From assembly GCA_023429855.1 (NCBI GenBank), contig JAEZDB010000444.1, forward strand, positions 1 through 12,435: DNA of 12,435 nucleotides, written 5' to 3'. This DNA is from Actinomycetes bacterium. Lineage in GTDB: Bacteria; Actinomycetota; Thermoleophilia; Solirubrobacterales; Solirubrobacteraceae. The position numbers were made by a program, and so were the translations under genes. Positions 11,897 to 12,435 of this stretch are shown here, one piece after another. Position 1 is the first letter of the stretch; each line of letters begins with the position of its first letter. Below the pieces are notes generated by a model, which was not told where the DNA came from, did not search any database, and saw nothing but the letters and a program-made list of their open reading frames with translations.

Positions 11897-12435
11897 TCAG
11901 CCGCGGCGCTCCACCGGCGGCAACCACGTGATGTGCATGCCGAAGTCCTTGCCAGCCGTCTCACCGGAATCGGCACCCCAGTCCTCGCGCCGGACCACCA
12001 GCTCGCCGTCGACCTGGTAGATCGCCAGTGCCGCGACGACCGGTCCGGTCGTGCTCACGTGCGTCGACTCGACGGTGCTGTCGTCGTGCAGCGTCATCAG
12101 CAGGCGCTGCGGGTCGTTGCCGCGAAAACCGCTCATCAGGATCAGCAGGCGACGCAGCTCGTGCACATGCCGCAGGCCGACGACCACGCGGTGGTGCGTG
12201 AGCTCGACGATCGGGCGGCGCCCGTACTCCGGTGAGGTCGCCGTCCCGACCGCAGCGTCGACGAGGCCGACCGTGCCGTCGGTCAGCTCCCACAGCGCGC
12301 CGACCGCGCCGTGGCCGGCGATCTCGAACGTGAGCGACCCGATCGCCGACTGGCGGCGGTCAAGGGTGACCGTCGGCGAGTCGGCGGTGAGCAGGACGCG
12401 ACCGTGCGCGCGCTTGACGGGCGGCAGCGCGGGCC
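11897..12435 (-). CDS. TerA/TerD-like tellurium-resistance family protein, C-terminal part
   Basis: Partial: the frame is open from the window edge (first full codon at 12433) to a TGA at 11897-11899, giving 178 residues without the true start; the first internal ATG (12154) is not the start. The sequence matches my recollection of actinobacterial TerA/TerD-family beta-sandwich proteins: ALWELTDGTVGLVDAAVG corresponds to the family's E-L-x-D-G-x-x-G-V-V-x-A-L-G stretch, followed by LRRLLILMSGF, then ALAIYQVDGELVVRRED and a final FGMHITWLPP resembling the usual Y-G-W-G-x-x-W-x-P ending. TerD-domain proteins bind calcium and belong to tellurite and phage/stress-response modules; no other ter genes are visible here. 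The family call rests on remembered motifs, not a search. It converges with the membrane protein ending at 11820. Confidence 0.65.
   Translation of the reverse strand, partial: PALPPVKRAHGRVLLTADSPTVTLDRRQSAIGSLTFEIAGHGAVGALWELTDGTVGLVDAAVGTATSPEYGRRPIVELTHHRVVVGLRHVHELRRLLILMSGFRGNDPQRLLMTLHDDSTVESTHVSTTGPVVAALAIYQVDGELVVRREDWGADSGETAGKDFGMHITWLPPVERRG

Noticed and set aside
1..12435. CRISPR arrays, insertion sequences, integrase or attachment sites, riboswitches
   Set aside because: No regularly spaced repeats, transposase or integrase motifs, terminal inverted repeats, tRNA-fragment duplication or recognisable riboswitch core were seen.

Overview
The window is a stretch of very GC-rich chromosome (roughly 70% G+C by eye). 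It looks actinobacterial: genes keep G/C at third codon positions, Shine-Dalgarno sequences are nearly absent, and at least six genes begin 6-8 bases after a TACNNT -10 hexamer, as expected for leaderless mRNAs. The proteins feel like Thermoleophilia/Solirubrobacterales, but that placement is inference. There is no phage, transposon, integrase or CRISPR signature.

Layout. 1-419: no convincing gene; it holds an AT-rich regulatory stretch. 420-2267 (+): half-size ABC exporter. 2419-3015 (+): TetR-family regulator. 3057-7321 (-): two short-chain dehydrogenases bracketing a cyclopropane-fatty-acid-synthase-type methyltransferase and a DUF4279-like protein. 7359-8996 (-): hybrid sensor histidine kinase carrying three visible lesions. 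9036-9419 (+): single-domain response regulator, divergent from the kinase. 9467-10339 (-) and 10540-10971 (-): two membrane proteins. 11125-11208 (-): tRNA-Leu(UAG). 11317-11820 (+): four-helix membrane protein. 11897 to the window edge (-): C-terminal part of a TerA/TerD-like (tellurium-resistance family) protein.

How they may work together. The exporter and TetR genes are tandem, and an 11-base motif (CCGAACAAACC) occurs upstream of each, so a local regulator-transporter pair is plausible. The methyltransferase and the flanking dehydrogenases suggest membrane-lipid modification, but each has its own candidate promoter, so this is a neighbourhood rather than one operon. The kinase and the divergent receiver protein form a likely signalling pair sharing a very short intergenic control region.

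The most notable signals are (i) the kinase gene: a 20-bp tandem duplication and an apparent 1-base insertion that together restore the reading frame, plus an in-frame TAG that cuts off the end of its receiver domain although the remainder is still legible downstream; and (ii) the repeated leaderless TACNNT-start architecture. I see no convincing wholly new multi-gene system.
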